64,000 nucleotides of DNA, taken from an uncultured Opitutaceae bacterium. GTDB lineage: Bacteria > Verrucomicrobiota > Verrucomicrobiia > Opitutales > Opitutaceae. The notes under the pieces are model-generated. The model made no database searches and had not been told where the DNA came from. It was given only the letters and a program-made list of their open reading frames with translations. This document shows, piece by piece, positions 1-8,068 of this stretch; position 1 is the first letter of the stretch, and every line of letters begins with the position of its first letter. Made by a program: the position numbers and the translations under genes. The stretch is from NCBI GenBank assembly GCA_937902925.1, contig CALFNN010000103.1, positions 186,001 to 250,000 of the forward strand, read 5' to 3'.

Positions 1-220
1 TGATCTGGTGCTTGGCGGAATCCATGATCATGACGTTGGCGCCGCCGGGTCCGCCGGGCATTTCCATGCGCGTGAGAGTGTCCTTGACGCTGAGCGAGAG
101 CTGCTGGCTGCGGCCTTCCGGCCCGGTGAGGCTCACGGTCAGCTTGCCTTCGAAGTTGGCGGCGGAGGCGGCCGCGGGAGCGAGCAGCGCGGCGGCGAGA
201 AACAGGGAGAGGTTCTTCAT
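1..220 (-). CDS. Secreted protein, DUF4412-like, 3' part beyond window edge
   Basis: Reading down from an ATG at 220, the first 73 codons are open to the window edge, so the C-terminus is missing. Residues 1-20 form a clear signal peptide (MKNLSLFLAAALLAPAAASA), followed by a beta-rich segment beginning ANFEGKLTV and containing TRMEMPGGPGGANVMIMD. That pattern (FEG start, TR-E-M, then VIMD-type strand) resembles DUF4412 secreted proteins, whose function is unknown. The leader before the ATG is pyrimidine-rich and has no Shine-Dalgarno motif. The family call is by recollection of the pattern only; secretion is well supported. Confidence 0.7.
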   Translation of the reverse strand, partial: MKNLSLFLAAALLAPAAASAANFEGKLTVSLTGPEGRSQQLSLSVKDTLTRMEMPGGPGGANVMIMDSAKHQI

Positions 221-321
221 GAGAGGAGGGACTGGGCCGAGGGTCTAGCGGAACCGGGCTGGGGGGCAATCCCCGGGTTTCGCGGCTTGCCAGCGCCGGT
301 CGATGCCGGTCCAGTGGTGCG

Positions 322-816
322 ATGGCAATCTACGGTTCAATCGCCAGCGTGCGGGCCCAGGCGCCGCGGTCGGAGGGATTTGCAGCGGCGTTCGCCTACC
401 TGACCGAGCTGTTCACGGCCGGCTCCGAGGTGCAGAAACGCGTGCGGGCGGTGGTGGAGGGCGACCGGAACAAGATCGACCTTGCCGCGGGAGCGTTCGT
501 CCTCGAGGAAACCTACGAGACGAAATTGCGCGCGGATGGATTTTTTGAGTCGCACCGCAAGATGATCGACATCCAGGTGATTTTCGAAGGGGAGGAATTG
601 ATGGAGGTGGCCGACGTCGCCGCGATGAAAATCCGGCAGCCCTACAATCCCGACCGCGACCTGATCGTTTACGAGGACAATACCGACGCCGCCCTGCTGC
701 GGGTGCACCCGGGCGAGGCGGCGGTGTTTTTCCCGTCGGATGCCCACATGCCGACGATGCGGGTGCGCGCGCCGGTCAAGGTGCGCAAGTGCGTCGTCAA
801 GGTGCCGGTCGCTTGA
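322..816 (+). CDS. YhcH/YjgK/YiaL (DUF386) family protein
   Basis: A 164-residue protein, close to the usual length of the YhcH/YjgK/YiaL/EbgC family of cupin-like beta-barrel proteins. Typical family segments are visible: LAAGAFVLEETYETK near residues 53-67, then SHRKMIDIQVIFEGEE with the conserved His and Asp, and HPGEAAVFFPSDAHMP with the metal-site histidines near residues 131-146. Relatives are linked to sugar metabolism (sialic acid, 2,3-diketogulonate, the beta-galactosidase small subunit), but the substrate cannot be told here. It stands alone between the secreted protein on the other strand and rlmJ downstream. The ATG at 322 gives the full domain. Confidence 0.88.
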   Translation: MAIYGSIASVRAQAPRSEGFAAAFAYLTELFTAGSEVQKRVRAVVEGDRNKIDLAAGAFVLEETYETKLRADGFFESHRKMIDIQVIFEGEELMEVADVAAMKIRQPYNPDRDLIVYEDNTDAALLRVHPGEAAVFFPSDAHMPTMRVRAPVKVRKCVVKVPVA

Positions 817-859
817 GGGCAGCCGGGCCCGGCCCGAGGCACGCGGCTCGCGACGAGCG

Positions 860-1726
860 ATGAACTACCGTCACCATTTTCACGCGGGCAACTTTGCCGA
901 CGTGATGAAACACGCGCTGCTCGTGCGGTTGATGCGGGCGATGCAGAAAAAGGAAAAAGGACTGCTGTATCTCGACACCCACGCGGGCCGCGGGCGTTAC
1001 GACCTCGCGGCCGGGGCGACCGGCGACTCGCTCGCCCGGGCCCCGGAATGGCCGGGCGGGATCGGGCGGCTGGTCGCGCCGGCGGCGCCACCGGAGGCGG
1101 TGGCGGAGTATCTCGCGCTGGTGCGCGATTTCGATCACCGGGCGGGTGGAGCAGGCGACCGCCTGCGATTCTACCCGGGTTCGCCCTGGCTGGCGGCGAT
1201 GGGGGCGAGGCCGCAGGACCGGCTGGCGCTGTGCGAGCGGCAGCCGGCGGAGTGCGCCGCACTGCGGGAGGAATTTCAATTCACGCCGCGGACCTCGGTG
1301 CAGGAGATGGACGGCTACGTCGCGCTGCGGGCCATGCTGCCGCCACCGGAGCGGCGGGCGCTGGTGCTGATCGATCCGCCATTCGAGGCCCAGAACGAGT
1401 TTGCCCAGGTCGCGACGGCGCTGGGCGAGGGACTGCGGCGGTTTCCGGGCGGCGTCTTCGCGGGCTGGTATCCCCTGACGGAGCGGGCGCACGTGGACGA
1501 GTTTTTTGCCGCGGTGCTGGCGCTGCGACCGCCGCCGACGCTGGTGCTGGAGCTCACCGTTGCCGGCGAGATGGTGCCGATGAAGATGAAGGGCTGCGGG
1601 CTGATCGTGCTCAACCCGCCGTGGCGGTTCGAGCGGGAGGCGGAGCGGGTGCTGGCGTTCCTGGCGGAAGCGCTCGCCCAAGCGCCCGGCGGCGACGGGA
1701 ACGTGCGCTGGCTGGTGCCCGAGTGA
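860..1726 (+). CDS. rlmJ: 23S rRNA (adenine(2030)-N6)-methyltransferase RlmJ
   Basis: A 288-residue protein of nearly the same length as E. coli RlmJ (280). The N-terminus MNYRHHFHAGNFADVMKH is diagnostic, followed by the AdoMet-binding stretch LLYLDTHAGRGRYDL. The catalytic motif appears as LVLIDPPFE (DPPF) around residues 170-178, and the C-terminal half contains the family-typical GCGLIVLNPPW. It methylates N6 of an adenine in 23S rRNA. The start was set at the ATG at 860 because homologues begin with MNYRHxFHAGN; a further 40 upstream codons in the same frame overlap the preceding gene and look non-coding. Confidence 0.95.
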   Translation: MNYRHHFHAGNFADVMKHALLVRLMRAMQKKEKGLLYLDTHAGRGRYDLAAGATGDSLARAPEWPGGIGRLVAPAAPPEAVAEYLALVRDFDHRAGGAGDRLRFYPGSPWLAAMGARPQDRLALCERQPAECAALREEFQFTPRTSVQEMDGYVALRAMLPPPERRALVLIDPPFEAQNEFAQVATALGEGLRRFPGGVFAGWYPLTERAHVDEFFAAVLALRPPPTLVLELTVAGEMVPMKMKGCGLIVLNPPWRFEREAERVLAFLAEALAQAPGGDGNVRWLVPE

Positions 1727-1768
1727 CGGTGCGCGGGGCGCCCACGCGCGGCCGGGTGGGAAATGGGC

Positions 1769-3646
1769 CTACGCGGCGGCGAGATGCTTTTGCAGGACGG
1801 TCGCGAGCAGCTCGAAACGGACGGGCTTGCTGAGGAAGTCGTTCATGCCGGCGGCGAGGCAGTTCTCGCGGACCGTCGTGCTGGCGTTGGCGGTGAGCGC
1901 GACGATCGTGAGCGGTTTGCCGTCGAGTTGCTGGCGGATCTGGCGGGTCGCCTCGAGGCCGTCGATGCCCGGGAGCTGGCAATCCATCAGCACCACGTCG
2001 AACGGCTGGGTGACCGCCGTCGTGATGGCCGTCTCGCCGTCGAGGGCGAAGGTCGGGGTGACGCCGATTTTTTTGAGGAAGAGTTCGATCACCTGGCGGT
2101 TGACCGAGTCGTCCTCGACGACGAGGACGCGGCCGCGAAGATGAGGGGTGACGAAGCGTGGAGCCTCGGCGACGCGCGGCGCGGTCGCCGTGATTTCAGG
2201 CAGGGCGCACGGGAGCACGAGTTGAAAGATCGAACCGCGATTCGGCGTGCTTTGCACCTGGATGGTGCCGCCCATCGCCTGCGCGAGCCGGAGCGAGATC
2301 ACCAGCCCGAGGCCGGTGCCGCCATACTTTCGGCTCATGGAGCTGTCGGCCTGGGTGAACGGCTTGAAGAGCCGGTCCAGGGCGGACGAGTCGATGCCGA
2401 TACCGGTATCCGTCACGACAAAGTGGAGAAGCGCGCGGGTGTCGGTGCGCTCGAGGCACACCACGGCGAGCTCGATGCGGCCCCGCTCGGTGAACTTGAT
2501 CGCGTTGCCCAGCAGGTTGACGAGAATCTGGCGCACGCGGCCGGAGTCGCCGACGATCGCGCCGGGGAGGCTGTCGCCGAGGCGCAGGTCGAATTGAAGG
2601 CCCTTGTCGCGGGCGCGGGCCAGGAGGAGGTCGGTCACGCTGCGGGCGACCGTCGCGGGCGGAAACGGTGCGCGCTCGAGCTCGAACCGGCCGGCCTCGA
2701 TCTTGGAGAAGTCGAGCACGTCGTTGAGCAGGAGGAGGAGCGACTCGGCGGAGTCGGACGCGGTGCGCAGGTAGCTGCGTTGCTCGGGCGACAGTTCGGT
2801 GTCGCGCACGACGCGGAGCATGCCCAGCACGCCATTCATCGGCGTCCGGATCTCATGACTGATCGTGGCGATGAATTCGTCCTTGGCGCGGTTGGCGGAC
2901 TCGGCCTTTTCGCGCGCCTCCTGCAACTCGACCTCGCGGGCCTCGCGCCGGGTATTTTCCTCGGCGAGCGCGGCGGCGAGGGTCTCGCGTTCGCACCGGG
3001 CGACGAGCGCATCGGACAGCGTGCGGTGATTGTGCAGCGTGGCCGCGGCCATGAAGGCGATGAAAAACAGCACGCAGACGCCGAGGGCGATCCCGGGCAG
3101 GTTGCCCGCGACGACGTAGCGCGCGCCGAGCGGGACCATCATCGCCACAAGGTAGGCGATACCTCCTTTCCGCATCGGGAGCAGCATCCGGGCCGAGCCG
3201 GTGGCGAGACCGGCGAGCAACAGCACATGGCTGCGGCCGATAAACCCGGGCTGGAGCAACTCGGGAAACAACCACGGAGTTGCGCCCCACGCTGCGCTGC
3301 TGAGGGTGGTGGCGACGACCAGGAGCAGACCCCAGCGGGGTGTCTCGGCGGGTCCGGGCTGGGTCCGATCGAACGCCCGGGCGAGCCACACCCGGTAGAC
3401 GGACAATGCGAGAATGACGGCCAGCCACGTCCACAAGCCGGTTGTAGTCGAGGTGAGGTCGACGACCGAAACAAAGACGACCGCGGCGGCCGTGGAGGTC
3501 AGCGTGGCCAGCGACAGCTCCTTGTAAGCCATGCGGACGAGTTCATACCGGACCCTGATTTCGATCGGGTGATCGCGGGTGCGAAGCGGCGGCTGGCTTG
3601 ACTCGACCGGAGTGGCGGATTTGGGCGACGAGGCGGTGGCGGGCAT
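1769..3646 (-). CDS. Membrane hybrid histidine kinase with C-terminal receiver
   Basis: A 625-residue hybrid sensor kinase. After a polar N-terminus, residues about 40-215 form roughly five or six hydrophobic segments. A short coiled-coil linker ([20 protein letters not shown]) leads to the HisKA domain with phospho-accepting His near residue 265 ([15 protein letters not shown]). The ATPase domain has an N box ([12 protein letters not shown]), G1 (VTDTGIGID) and G2 ([11 protein letters not shown]). The C-terminal receiver ([14 protein letters not shown]) has its Asp near 555 in [12 protein letters not shown] and the conserved Lys in FLSKPVRF. The signal sensed is unknown, and no separate response regulator lies beside it. 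The ATG at 3646 was preferred; an extension to 3757 is possible but low-complexity. Confidence 0.93.
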   Translation of the reverse strand: MPATASSPKSATPVESSQPPLRTRDHPIEIRVRYELVRMAYKELSLATLTSTAAAVVFVSVVDLTSTTTGLWTWLAVILALSVYRVWLARAFDRTQPGPAETPRWGLLLVVATTLSSAAWGATPWLFPELLQPGFIGRSHVLLLAGLATGSARMLLPMRKGGIAYLVAMMVPLGARYVVAGNLPGIALGVCVLFFIAFMAAATLHNHRTLSDALVARCERETLAAALAEENTRREAREVELQEAREKAESANRAKDEFIATISHEIRTPMNGVLGMLRVVRDTELSPEQRSYLRTASDSAESLLLLLNDVLDFSKIEAGRFELERAPFPPATVARSVTDLLLARARDKGLQFDLRLGDSLPGAIVGDSGRVRQILVNLLGNAIKFTERGRIELAVVCLERTDTRALLHFVVTDTGIGIDSSALDRLFKPFTQADSSMSRKYGGTGLGLVISLRLAQAMGGTIQVQSTPNRGSIFQLVLPCALPEITATAPRVAEAPRFVTPHLRGRVLVVEDDSVNRQVIELFLKKIGVTPTFALDGETAITTAVTQPFDVVLMDCQLPGIDGLEATRQIRQQLDGKPLTIVALTANASTTVRENCLAAGMNDFLSKPVRFELLATVLQKHLAAA

Positions 3647-3765
3647 GATGACGTCAGGCGGCAGGACGGCCCCAGCATGCAGTCCGCCGGGTCGATGGCG
3701 AGCGCAGGTTAGCGCGCCGGCCAGATGCGGGGCAACCGTTCGCGGGCTGCTCGGCAACCCTGGGC

Positions 3766-3793
3766 AAAAAAAAGGCCCGGCGAAAGCCGGGCC
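3766..3793 (-). terminator. Rho-independent terminator
   Basis: A perfect 8-bp stem GGCCCGGC / GCCGGGCC with a GAAA tetraloop, flanked on the left by eight A residues. On the minus strand this reads as a GC hairpin followed by eight T, a classic intrinsic terminator. It lies 24 bp after the stop of the small minus-strand gene ending at 3818, which supports that gene being transcribed. Confidence 0.88.
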
Positions 3794-3817
3794 CCGAGGG
3801 AAAGGCGATGAACCGGA

Positions 3818-4012
3818 TCAAAGTCCGGTGCGTGCGTCCTTGCGGACATCGGCAGCGAGCTGCGCGACGTCGTCGAGCGGCGGGGCGACCTCAAGCGGGG
3901 GAGCCTTGAAGACCGGGCGGCTCCATTGCACGTCCTCGCGCGACATCACCCGGACGAGGGCTGGCGGGTCGCTCGGGAGTTGGGGACGGACGAATGGAAG
4001 TGGCAGGTGCAT
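3818..4012 (-). CDS. Small protein (64 aa) with DVQW-PVF motif, copy A
   Basis: I do not recognise this family. The 64-residue product has a Pro-rich N-terminus (MHLPLPFVRPQLP) and a central block VRVMSREDVQWSRPVFKAP, followed by an acidic/Ala tail. The block matches the neighbouring minus-strand ORF at 4085-4294 (VHVVTRTDVQWGGPVFRAP). Shared residues are mostly encoded by different synonymous codons (CAA/CAG, GTC/GTA, GCT/GCG, CCC/CCG), which argues that the protein is under selection. An intrinsic terminator follows 24 bp downstream. There is no signal peptide or membrane segment. It may be co-transcribed with copy B; a link to the upstream Hsp20 gene is possible. Confidence 0.62.
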   Translation of the reverse strand: MHLPLPFVRPQLPSDPPALVRVMSREDVQWSRPVFKAPPLEVAPPLDDVAQLAADVRKDARTGL

Positions 4013-4084
4013 GGCGTCAGGTGCCGGAGTGGACCATGACGATCGGAAAAAGTGCCGCGGGATTTCCGGTTTCGCAAAATTTCC

Positions 4085-4294
4085 TCAGGCGACGCGGCGG
4101 CGCGGGCGATCTTTTGAGGAGAAATTAACGAAGAACGGGAGCTCGCAGTTCAGTTGTTGTGGCGTCGGGAGGGTCGGCGCCCGGAATACCGGGCCGCCCC
4201 ACTGCACGTCGGTGCGCGTCACGACGTGAACGGATTCGCTCTCGCACCGGGAGGGCGCGGAATGAAGAGGAAAAAAATTGAAGGGAGGATTCAC
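4085..4294 (-). CDS. Small protein (69 aa) with DVQW-PVF motif, copy B
   Basis: Paralogue of the 64-residue protein 72 bp downstream. The GTG at 4294 is chosen because it gives an N-terminus of similar length and Pro/aromatic character to copy A (about 30 residues before the DVQW block); the frame stays open upstream to a TTG at 4354. The shared core is V-x-V-x-[ST]-R-x-D-V-Q-W-x-x-P-V-F-[RK]-A-P. The C-terminus differs (basic, ends RPRRRVA). There is no recognisable domain and I assign no function. Being coding is supported by the synonymous-codon pattern relative to copy A. Confidence 0.58.
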   Translation of the reverse strand: MNPPFNFFPLHSAPSRCESESVHVVTRTDVQWGGPVFRAPTLPTPQQLNCELPFFVNFSSKDRPRRRVA

Positions 4295-4352
4295 GGCGGG
4301 AGGGGGTCGGGCGACGACTGGTGCATCGGCACGGCGACGCACCAGGTTGAGC

Positions 4353-4408
4353 AAAAAAAACGCCCCGGACCGCGGCGGTGGCCGAGAGAGCGCGCGCTTT
4401 TACGCGCG
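4353..4408 (-). terminator. Possible terminator downstream of Hsp20
   Basis: On the minus strand, after the Hsp20 stop, there is a small CGCGCG / CGCGCG hairpin (4391-4408), then a GC-rich stretch with a weak CGCC/GGCG stem, then eight T (4353-4360). The T run resembles the terminator at 3766, but the stem next to it is weak, so read-through into the small genes is plausible. Confidence 0.45.
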
Positions 4409-4446
4409 GACATCCCTGGCGATCCGCCGGCGGCCGGAGCGAAATA

Positions 4447-4845
4447 CTAGGCGACACGCCGGAGCCGCGCGGGCGCACTGGCGGGTTGGCGCTTCGGAAG
4501 CGTCACCGTGAGCACACCCTGGCGGATCTCGGCCTGCATCGCCGCATAGTCGAAGCTGCTGCCGAGCCGGAGCCGGAGTTGATAGTCGCGCTGGGCGCCT
4601 TCGAGGTGCAGGGCCTGCCAGTTGACGCGGACGACGTGCGTCTTCCTCGCGGTGACCGTGAGATCGGCGCCACGGGCCTCGACCTCCACCCCGGATGCAT
4701 CCACACCCGGGACGTAGACGACGAGTTTCATCGCGTCGCGTCGCTCCTGGCAGTCATAGACCGGCTGGCGGAAAGCGGGCGTGGACGCGGGCTCCGCGGC
4801 TGGGCTGCGATCGCTGGGACTGAGGGGATGGATTATCGTATGCAT
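4447..4845 (-). CDS. Hsp20/alpha-crystallin family small heat-shock protein
   Basis: A 132-residue protein with a short disordered N-terminus (MHTIIHPLSPSDRSPAAEP) and an alpha-crystallin domain from about residue 36: LVVYVPGVDASGVEVEARG, LTVTARK, then GVLTVTLPK, which holds the conserved GxLxxxLPK-type strand near the C-terminus. Such proteins are ATP-independent holdases that bind unfolding proteins in the cytoplasm. The ATG at 4845 is preceded by a pyrimidine-rich leader; the frame is open further up but lacks family similarity. The tail is short and basic, without an obvious I-x-I motif. I see no clear heat-shock promoter or CIRCE element upstream. Confidence 0.88.
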   Translation of the reverse strand: MHTIIHPLSPSDRSPAAEPASTPAFRQPVYDCQERRDAMKLVVYVPGVDASGVEVEARGADLTVTARKTHVVRVNWQALHLEGAQRDYQLRLRLGSSFDYAAMQAEIRQGVLTVTLPKRQPASAPARLRRVA

Positions 4846-5169
4846 GGGAGGAAAAACGAACGGAGCGTTCCCTCGGTGGTTTGGAGACCGCCGGGCTTTC
4901 AGAGGGCTAAACGCTTCCGCAGAGGGAGGTTTAGTTCTGGTTGCCCGCGCCGGTTTTTTTATTCCAAACGGAAATAACGACCGGTCGCATCGCGGCACAA
5001 CGCTGCTGGCCCTGCGTAAAGCGGGCCCCAGCGAGGTGGAGGCGATGTTGGGAGGACGCGGTCATTTGAATCGTAAGCGAGCCTGCATATTGCAGCCGGC
5101 GTGCCAAGCAAAAGATTTTTTGTGACCGTGAAGATTGCGTGACGCTGTGCCGGCGGGCAGCGTGGCGGC
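4846..5169. other. Intergenic region between divergent hsp20 and MazG-like genes
   Basis: This 324-bp stretch separates two divergent genes and must hold both promoters. It has an A/T-rich patch at about 4951-4980 (a run of seven T followed by ATTCC) that is unusual for this DNA, and a short CTGCA-TAT-TGCAG inverted repeat at 5083-5095. I cannot assign -35/-10 boxes with confidence, and no ORF in it looks real. Confidence 0.5.
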
Positions 5170-5544
5170 ATGGCCGCCTTCACCGATTCCGCCACGACCG
5201 TTGCCGAACTCAAAGCCCGGGTGCTCGCGTTTGTGCGCGAACGCGACTGGGAGCAGTTTCACTCGCCGAAGAACCTGAGCATGGCGCTCGCCGCCGAGGC
5301 GGGCGAACTGATGGAGCATTTCCTGTGGGCCACGCCCGAGACATCGCGGGCCGTCGCGGCGGACGGCGCGAAGCGCGGCAAGATCGCCGACGAACTGGCG
5401 GACGTTGTCATCTATGCGCTCGAGTTTGCCAACGCCACCGGGCTCGACGTGGCTGCCGCGATCGAGGCCAAGATGGCGGCCAACGCCAAAAAATATCCCG
5501 TCGAAAAGGCACGGGGGCGGGCGGACAAATACACGGAGCTGTAG
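5170..5544 (+). CDS. MazG-like nucleotide pyrophosphohydrolase
   Basis: A 124-residue, all-alpha NTP pyrophosphohydrolase of the MazG/RS21-C6 (dCTPase) type. The metal-binding signature is present: AAEAGELMEHFLW (ExxE) around residues 43-55, and DELADVVIYALEFA (ExxD) about 25 residues later. The N-terminal RDWEQFHSPKNLSMAL is typical of the single-domain dCTP pyrophosphatase group. Its likely role is removal of non-canonical or excess nucleoside triphosphates. It is monocistronic; a hairpin lies 33 bp downstream, although that hairpin has its T-tract on the other strand. Confidence 0.9.
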   Translation: MAAFTDSATTVAELKARVLAFVRERDWEQFHSPKNLSMALAAEAGELMEHFLWATPETSRAVAADGAKRGKIADELADVVIYALEFANATGLDVAAAIEAKMAANAKKYPVEKARGRADKYTEL

Positions 5545-5577
5545 CGATTCCCGGTTCGGAGATCGTGAGGTCGAAGC

Positions 5578-5607
5578 AAAAAAGGCGGATGGCTCGCGCC
5601 ATCCGCC
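5578..5607 (-). terminator. Rho-independent terminator for the DUF5069 gene
   Basis: A perfect 10-bp stem GGCGGATGGC / GCCATCCGCC with a TCGC loop, preceded on the plus strand by six A. It therefore reads as hairpin plus T-tract on the minus strand, 32 bp past the stop of the gene ending at 5639. It sits between two convergent genes and may also slow transcription from the left. Confidence 0.88.
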
Positions 5608-5638
5608 CGGGGGAAACGGTGGAATCGAAGGGGAGGCA

Positions 5639-6085
5639 TCAGGCCTTGCCGCCGTAGCTGATGTAGTCGTCGAGATCGAGCAGGTCGGCGAAGGAACGGA
5701 TATCGTCGCGGGCCGAGCCGTGACCCTTGAGCGTCTCGGCGATCCATTCGTGGCCGGGGGCGCCGCCGGGCCCGAGTTGCTCGAGCCAGGCGGACCAGGC
5801 GATCACCTCGTTGATCGGGCGCTTGGAGGTGGTGTTCACCCACTCGAGGATCTGCACGTCGGTTTTGCCGCTCTTGATCTCGGCGAGCATCGTCTCGTGA
5901 TTGATGCCGGTGAAAGCGAAGAACCGCTGGTCGAGCGGGCAGTTGTAGTGATACTCCGCGGCCTTGCCGGCGAGACTGGCGCGGGCCTTGTCGAGGAGAC
6001 GCGAGAGGTGCGCGTAGCCGCCGAGGCGGACGCGAACGCTGCGGGGCGGATGCTGGGTGAGATCGGGGGCGGACAGGTTGACCAT
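5639..6085 (-). CDS. DUF5069 domain-containing protein
   Basis: A 148-residue protein that fits the DUF5069 family, common in Verrucomicrobiota and Planctomycetota. Recognised pieces are APDLTQHPPRSVRVRLGGYAHLSRLLDKARA at the start (split here: the PPRS-xRVRLGGY and LDKxRA blocks), YNCPLDQRFFAFTG, and the C-terminal DLLDLDDYISYGG. No function is known. It has no signal peptide or membrane segment. It is monocistronic with a strong terminator downstream. The ATG at 6085 follows a pyrimidine-rich leader ending CCC. Confidence 0.85.
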   Translation of the reverse strand: MVNLSAPDLTQHPPRSVRVRLGGYAHLSRLLDKARASLAGKAAEYHYNCPLDQRFFAFTGINHETMLAEIKSGKTDVQILEWVNTTSKRPINEVIAWSAWLEQLGPGGAPGHEWIAETLKGHGSARDDIRSFADLLDLDDYISYGGKA

Positions 6086-6180
6086 GGGATCGGGTGGAGG
6101 TTGAGTAGGAGCCGGAGCGAAATTGTTTCGTCCGAAGAGAATTGAATGCGTTCACCTTTCGCCGAGAGTCAAACCGCGCC

Positions 6181-6543
6181 GTGAAGAATCCGAACGTCGT
6201 CCGCAACTGCTACGTCCTGCCGTGCTGCCTGTTGTTGCTCAATCTCTGCGTCGAGCTCGTGAGCTACAAGGCGAAGATGATCGAGGACGCGCTGCTGCGA
6301 ACGGCGGCGATCATGGGCATGGTGCTGTTCGGCGGGGCGCTGGTGGGGTTCGTGGTCGCGCCGGCGATCGGCACCATTGTGGGCTGGCTGCACCGGACCA
6401 GCCGGCGGAACTGGGGCGGGTTGGGCGAGGTGCTGTTCCTGGGCGCGCTCGGCGTGCTGGTGTTCTGGCTCTACTACCGTGTCTACATCCTCGGCCCGCA
6501 ATCGGTGCTGCCGGCGGCGTGGCAGAATCCGCGGCTGCACTGA
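6181..6543 (+). CDS. Small integral membrane protein of unknown function
   Basis: A 120-residue protein with about three hydrophobic segments: CYVLPCCLLLLNLCVELV near the N-terminus, IMGMVLFGGALVGFVVAPAIG in the middle and VLFLGALGVLVFWLYYRVYIL near the end. A basic linker HRTSRRNWGG lies between the second and third. I do not recognise a family. The GTG at 6181 is used as start because the preceding in-frame codons (from a TTG at 6142) overlap the likely promoter of the divergent DUF5069 gene. It converges on mog with a 16-bp gap. Confidence 0.6.
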   Translation: MKNPNVVRNCYVLPCCLLLLNLCVELVSYKAKMIEDALLRTAAIMGMVLFGGALVGFVVAPAIGTIVGWLHRTSRRNWGGLGEVLFLGALGVLVFWLYYRVYILGPQSVLPAAWQNPRLH

Positions 6544-6559
6544 GCGCCGGACACCGGTC

Positions 6560-7084
6560 TCAATTTTTCGGGCGAAACGCCTTCATGGCGGCTTCGTTCG
6601 TTGCGAGTCGCGCGGCGCCGATCAGGTCGAGACAGTAGGGAATCGCCGGAAAGACGGCCTCGAGATTTTCGCGGATCGCTTTCGGCCGGCCGGGAAGATT
6701 CACGATCAGCGTGCGGCCGCGCGTGCCGGCGGTCTGGCGGGAAAGAATCGCGGTGGGAACGTAGCGCAGCGACGTCGCGCGCATGAGTTCGCCGAAGCCG
6801 GGCAGGATTTTTTCGCAGACGGCGGCGGTCGCCTCGGGGGTGACGTCGCGCGGTGCCGGACCCGTGCCGCCGGTCGTGACGACGAGGCAGCAGCCGGAGT
6901 CGTCGGCCATCCGGCGCAGCTCGGCCTCGATGACCGCGCGTTCGTCGGGGATGATCTTGTAGTCGAGGTCGAAGGGCGTGGCGAGCCACTCGCGGAGCAA
7001 GGCGACGCAGGCCTGGCCGGGCTCGTCGGAGTAGATGCCGGCGCTCGCGCGGTCGGAGATGTTCAGGACGCCGATTTTGATCAT
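6560..7084 (-). CDS. mog: Molybdopterin adenylyltransferase (MogA/Mog)
   Basis: A 174-residue protein of the MoaB/Mog family. The start MIKIGVLNISDRASAGIYSD, the loop VVTTGGTGPAPRDVTPEAT and the C-terminal LIVNLPGRPKAI are all diagnostic. It adenylylates molybdopterin before molybdenum insertion, so it supplies cofactor to molybdoenzymes such as the xanthine-dehydrogenase-like protein encoded at 37.9-42.4 kb, although the two genes are not linked. The ATG at 7084 gives the canonical N-terminus; a TTG two codons earlier is less likely. gluQ lies 43 bp upstream on the same strand, so the two may form an operon. Confidence 0.93.
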   Translation of the reverse strand: MIKIGVLNISDRASAGIYSDEPGQACVALLREWLATPFDLDYKIIPDERAVIEAELRRMADDSGCCLVVTTGGTGPAPRDVTPEATAAVCEKILPGFGELMRATSLRYVPTAILSRQTAGTRGRTLIVNLPGRPKAIRENLEAVFPAIPYCLDLIGAARLATNEAAMKAFRPKN

Positions 7085-7127
7085 GATCAATTCAGAAGCC
7101 AGGAAGCCGGGAACAGGAACAAAAAAC

Positions 7128-7973
7128 TCACGGCTTCACGGGTTCTGAATGAAACTGCCTGATGATCTCAGTCGGCGTTACGCCTCGTTCGCGAAGCGTC
7201 CGGAGGGCGAGGGCGTCGTGCCGTTTGGCGAGGCGCCCGCCGGCGGCGTCGAGCATGAGCGGGCAGTGATGGTAGCCGGGGGCAGCGTGACCGAGCGCGC
7301 GCAGGAGGAGAAGCTGGCGAAAAGTGCTCTTGATGAGGTCGTCGCCCCGCACGACTTCGGTGATGCCGAGTTCCGCGTCGTCGACCGCGCACGCGAGCTG
7401 GTAGCCGGGCAGGTTGTCCTTGCGCCAGACGAGGAAGTCGCCGAAGTCGCGGCCAGCGACGGCGCGTTGCGGTCCGCAGCGGGCGTCTTCGAAGGCGATC
7501 GTCTCGCCATCCGGCACGCGGAAGCGCCAGTTCACGGCGATGGTTTCGCCGAGCGGCGGCAAGGGTGCATCGATGGGCGGACGAAACTGTGGCGGGTAAA
7601 CGGGCTCGTCGTCCGCGCCACCTTCGTGCGGCGCGCCGATGGCTTCGAGCACGTCGCGACGCGTGCGGGTGCACGGGAAGATCCGGCCGGCGGCGTGGAG
7701 GCATTCGAGGGCGGCGCGATAGCGGGGGAGGCGGGCGCTTTGGGAAATCATCGGCTCCTGCCAGGTGAACCCGAGCCAGCGGAGGTCGGCGATCATCGCC
7801 TCGACGAAATCGAGGCGGAACCGGATGGCGTCGAGATCGTCGTTGCGGAGGAGGAGGGTGCCGCCGGCGGCACGGGCACGTTCGGCGGCGAACCAAAACG
7901 TGCGGGCGTGGCCGAGGTGGAGGAGGCCAGTGGGCGAGGGGGCGAGGCGGCCGCGATACGGGACGGAAGGCAC
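7128..7973 (-). CDS. gluQ: Glutamyl-Q tRNA(Asp) synthetase
   Basis: A 281-residue truncated glutamyl-tRNA-synthetase homologue lacking the anticodon-binding domain, as expected of GluQRS. The N-terminus has YRGRLAPSPTGLLHLGHA with the class-I HxGH-type signature; DDAELGITEVVRGDDLIKST and the KMSKS-like AKRHDALALR are also present. It loads glutamate onto queuosine of tRNA(Asp). The zinc-ligand region reads FPCTRTRRDVLEAIG, with only one clear cysteine, so metal binding may be lost. I chose the GTG at 7973, the nearest start to the conserved domain; an in-frame GTG at 8045 would add 24 low-quality residues. Confidence 0.9.
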   Translation of the reverse strand: MPSVPYRGRLAPSPTGLLHLGHARTFWFAAERARAAGGTLLLRNDDLDAIRFRLDFVEAMIADLRWLGFTWQEPMISQSARLPRYRAALECLHAAGRIFPCTRTRRDVLEAIGAPHEGGADDEPVYPPQFRPPIDAPLPPLGETIAVNWRFRVPDGETIAFEDARCGPQRAVAGRDFGDFLVWRKDNLPGYQLACAVDDAELGITEVVRGDDLIKSTFRQLLLLRALGHAAPGYHHCPLMLDAAGGRLAKRHDALALRTLRERGVTPTEIIRQFHSEPVKP

Positions 7974-8068
7974 GTTGAGAATCGAAGGTGGGGCGCTGGC
8001 GGGACGAGGGCAACGCCGGTTTGGGTTTGAACTCCCAACTCGCACCCTTCAGCTCTCAACGCTTTCGC

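Noticed and set aside
1763-3601. 612-codon plus-strand ORF
   Set aside because: Antisense to the hybrid kinase, whose domains are unmistakable on the minus strand.
8020-8068. tRNA-like or attachment-site sequence (GGGTTTGAACTCCCAACTC)
   Set aside because: No cloverleaf arms can be built around it; it is the leader between the divergent gluQ and LOG genes.
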